From Chlorobiota bacterium (lineage in GTDB: Bacteria; Bacteroidota; Bacteroidia; Bacteroidales; B39-G9), in assembly GCA_030632095.1 (NCBI GenBank), contig DAOVJU010000187.1, positions 1 to 6,714 of the forward strand: DNA of 6,714 nt, in the 5' to 3' direction. Position 1 is the stretch's first letter. Every line of letters starts with the position of its first letter. A program made the translations under genes and the position numbers. Under the pieces are notes generated by a model. That model was not told the origin of the DNA. It ran no database searches and saw only the letters and a list, made by a program, of their open reading frames with translations. Of the stretch, positions 6,536 to 6,714 are shown piece after piece.

Positions 6536-6548
6536 GTCCTATAGAATT

Positions 6549-6553
6549 GAGGG
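6549..6553 (+). promoter_or_regulatory. Shine-Dalgarno site of the MinD-like gene
   Basis: GAGGG lies six bases before the ATG at 6560. It supports this start. The Bacteroidota genes in the window show no comparable site, which adds to the evidence that this end comes from another organism. Confidence 0.6.
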
Positions 6554-6559
6554 ATTCTA

Positions 6560-6714
6560 ATGAAGACCAAGCCACGCTCAATCGCAATCTCATCCGGGAA
6601 GGGCGGCACGGGCAAGACCATGCTCACCGCGAACCTGGGAATAGCCCTCGCCAACCATGGGTGCAACGTCACTATTCTCGACGGCGACCTCGCGATGGCG
6701 AACCTGGCGATCGT
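6560..6714 (+). CDS. MinD/ParA-family P-loop ATPase, N-terminal fragment
   Basis: Fifty-one complete codons are visible before the right edge. The protein opens with a beta strand and the deviant Walker A motif SGKGGTGKT (12-20), with the signature lysine K14 and the P-loop lysine K19. A helix (ANLGIALANHG) and the second strand VTILDGDLAMANLAI follow, with D41, D43 and N48 at the usual switch I positions. The family comprises membrane- or DNA-associated ATPases that position division sites, plasmids or other cargo. The wording DxDLAMANL is closer to archaeal MinD-type proteins than to bacterial MinD (usually DxDIGLRNLD) or ParA, which suggests a methanogen or similar source; this is inference from a short piece. 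Codon use is GC-rich (AAC CTG, GGC, ATC GCA), unlike every other gene here. Confidence 0.8.
   Translation, partial: MKTKPRSIAISSGKGGTGKTMLTANLGIALANHGCNVTILDGDLAMANLAI

Noticed and set aside
6208..6560. Plus-strand open frames overlapping the DAHP synthase gene
   Set aside because: They are antisense shadows of a gene with all catalytic motifs intact, and their translations show no family features.
1..6714. tRNA, rRNA, CRISPR array, riboswitch, IS element or phage gene
   Set aside because: No regular repeat-spacer pattern, cloverleaf, conserved rRNA segment, transposase or integrase motif was seen on either strand.

Overview
The window is almost entirely (1 to about 6530) AT-rich DNA from a member of the Bacteroidota. 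The evidence is two secreted proteins with type IX secretion (T9SS) C-terminal sorting tails, a PorV/PorQ-family outer-membrane protein, a DAHP synthase fused to a C-terminal chorismate mutase, A-rich leaders without Shine-Dalgarno sites, and a candidate Bacteroidota-type promoter (TTG, 20 bp, TAnnTTTG-like). The last ~180 bases are different. They are about 61% G+C by hand count, have a Shine-Dalgarno-like site, and begin a MinD/ParA-type ATPase with archaeal-MinD-like wording. I read the boundary near 6530-6535 as a junction between two genomes, most probably a chimeric contig and less probably a recent transfer.

Layout. 1-225 (minus) is the N-terminus of a PorV/PorQ-family protein running off the left edge. 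226-394 is a divergent intergenic region with a possible promoter. 395-1156 (plus) is pssA, phosphatidylserine synthase. 1157-1342 holds an inverted repeat that overlaps the best promoter candidate of the window. 1343-3418 (plus) is an intact secreted T9SS cargo protein with an adhesin-type jelly-roll domain. 3419-3666 is a structured intergenic region with a strong palindrome and direct repeats. 3667-5426 (plus) is a paralogue of the previous gene, broken by a -1 frame change and apparently an internal deletion near 4975-4985, so that its sorting tail (4980-5426) is out of frame. 5456-6520 (minus) is the bifunctional DAHP synthase/chorismate mutase, facing the broken gene across 29 bp and lacking a proper start because of the junction. 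6560-6714 (plus) is the MinD-like fragment.

The two cargo paralogues probably arose by tandem duplication: they share domain order, signal peptide length and a nearly identical ~33-base leader. In the second copy a further shared leader element (TTCCCTTTCTG) is separated from the rest by ~200 bp bounded by the 7-bp direct repeat TTAAGCG, which suggests a small insertion. pssA and the aromatic-pathway gene are housekeeping genes; nothing suggests a single joint pathway for the window. The main points for a second look are the chimeric right end, the broken paralogue, and the structured spacer between the paralogues.
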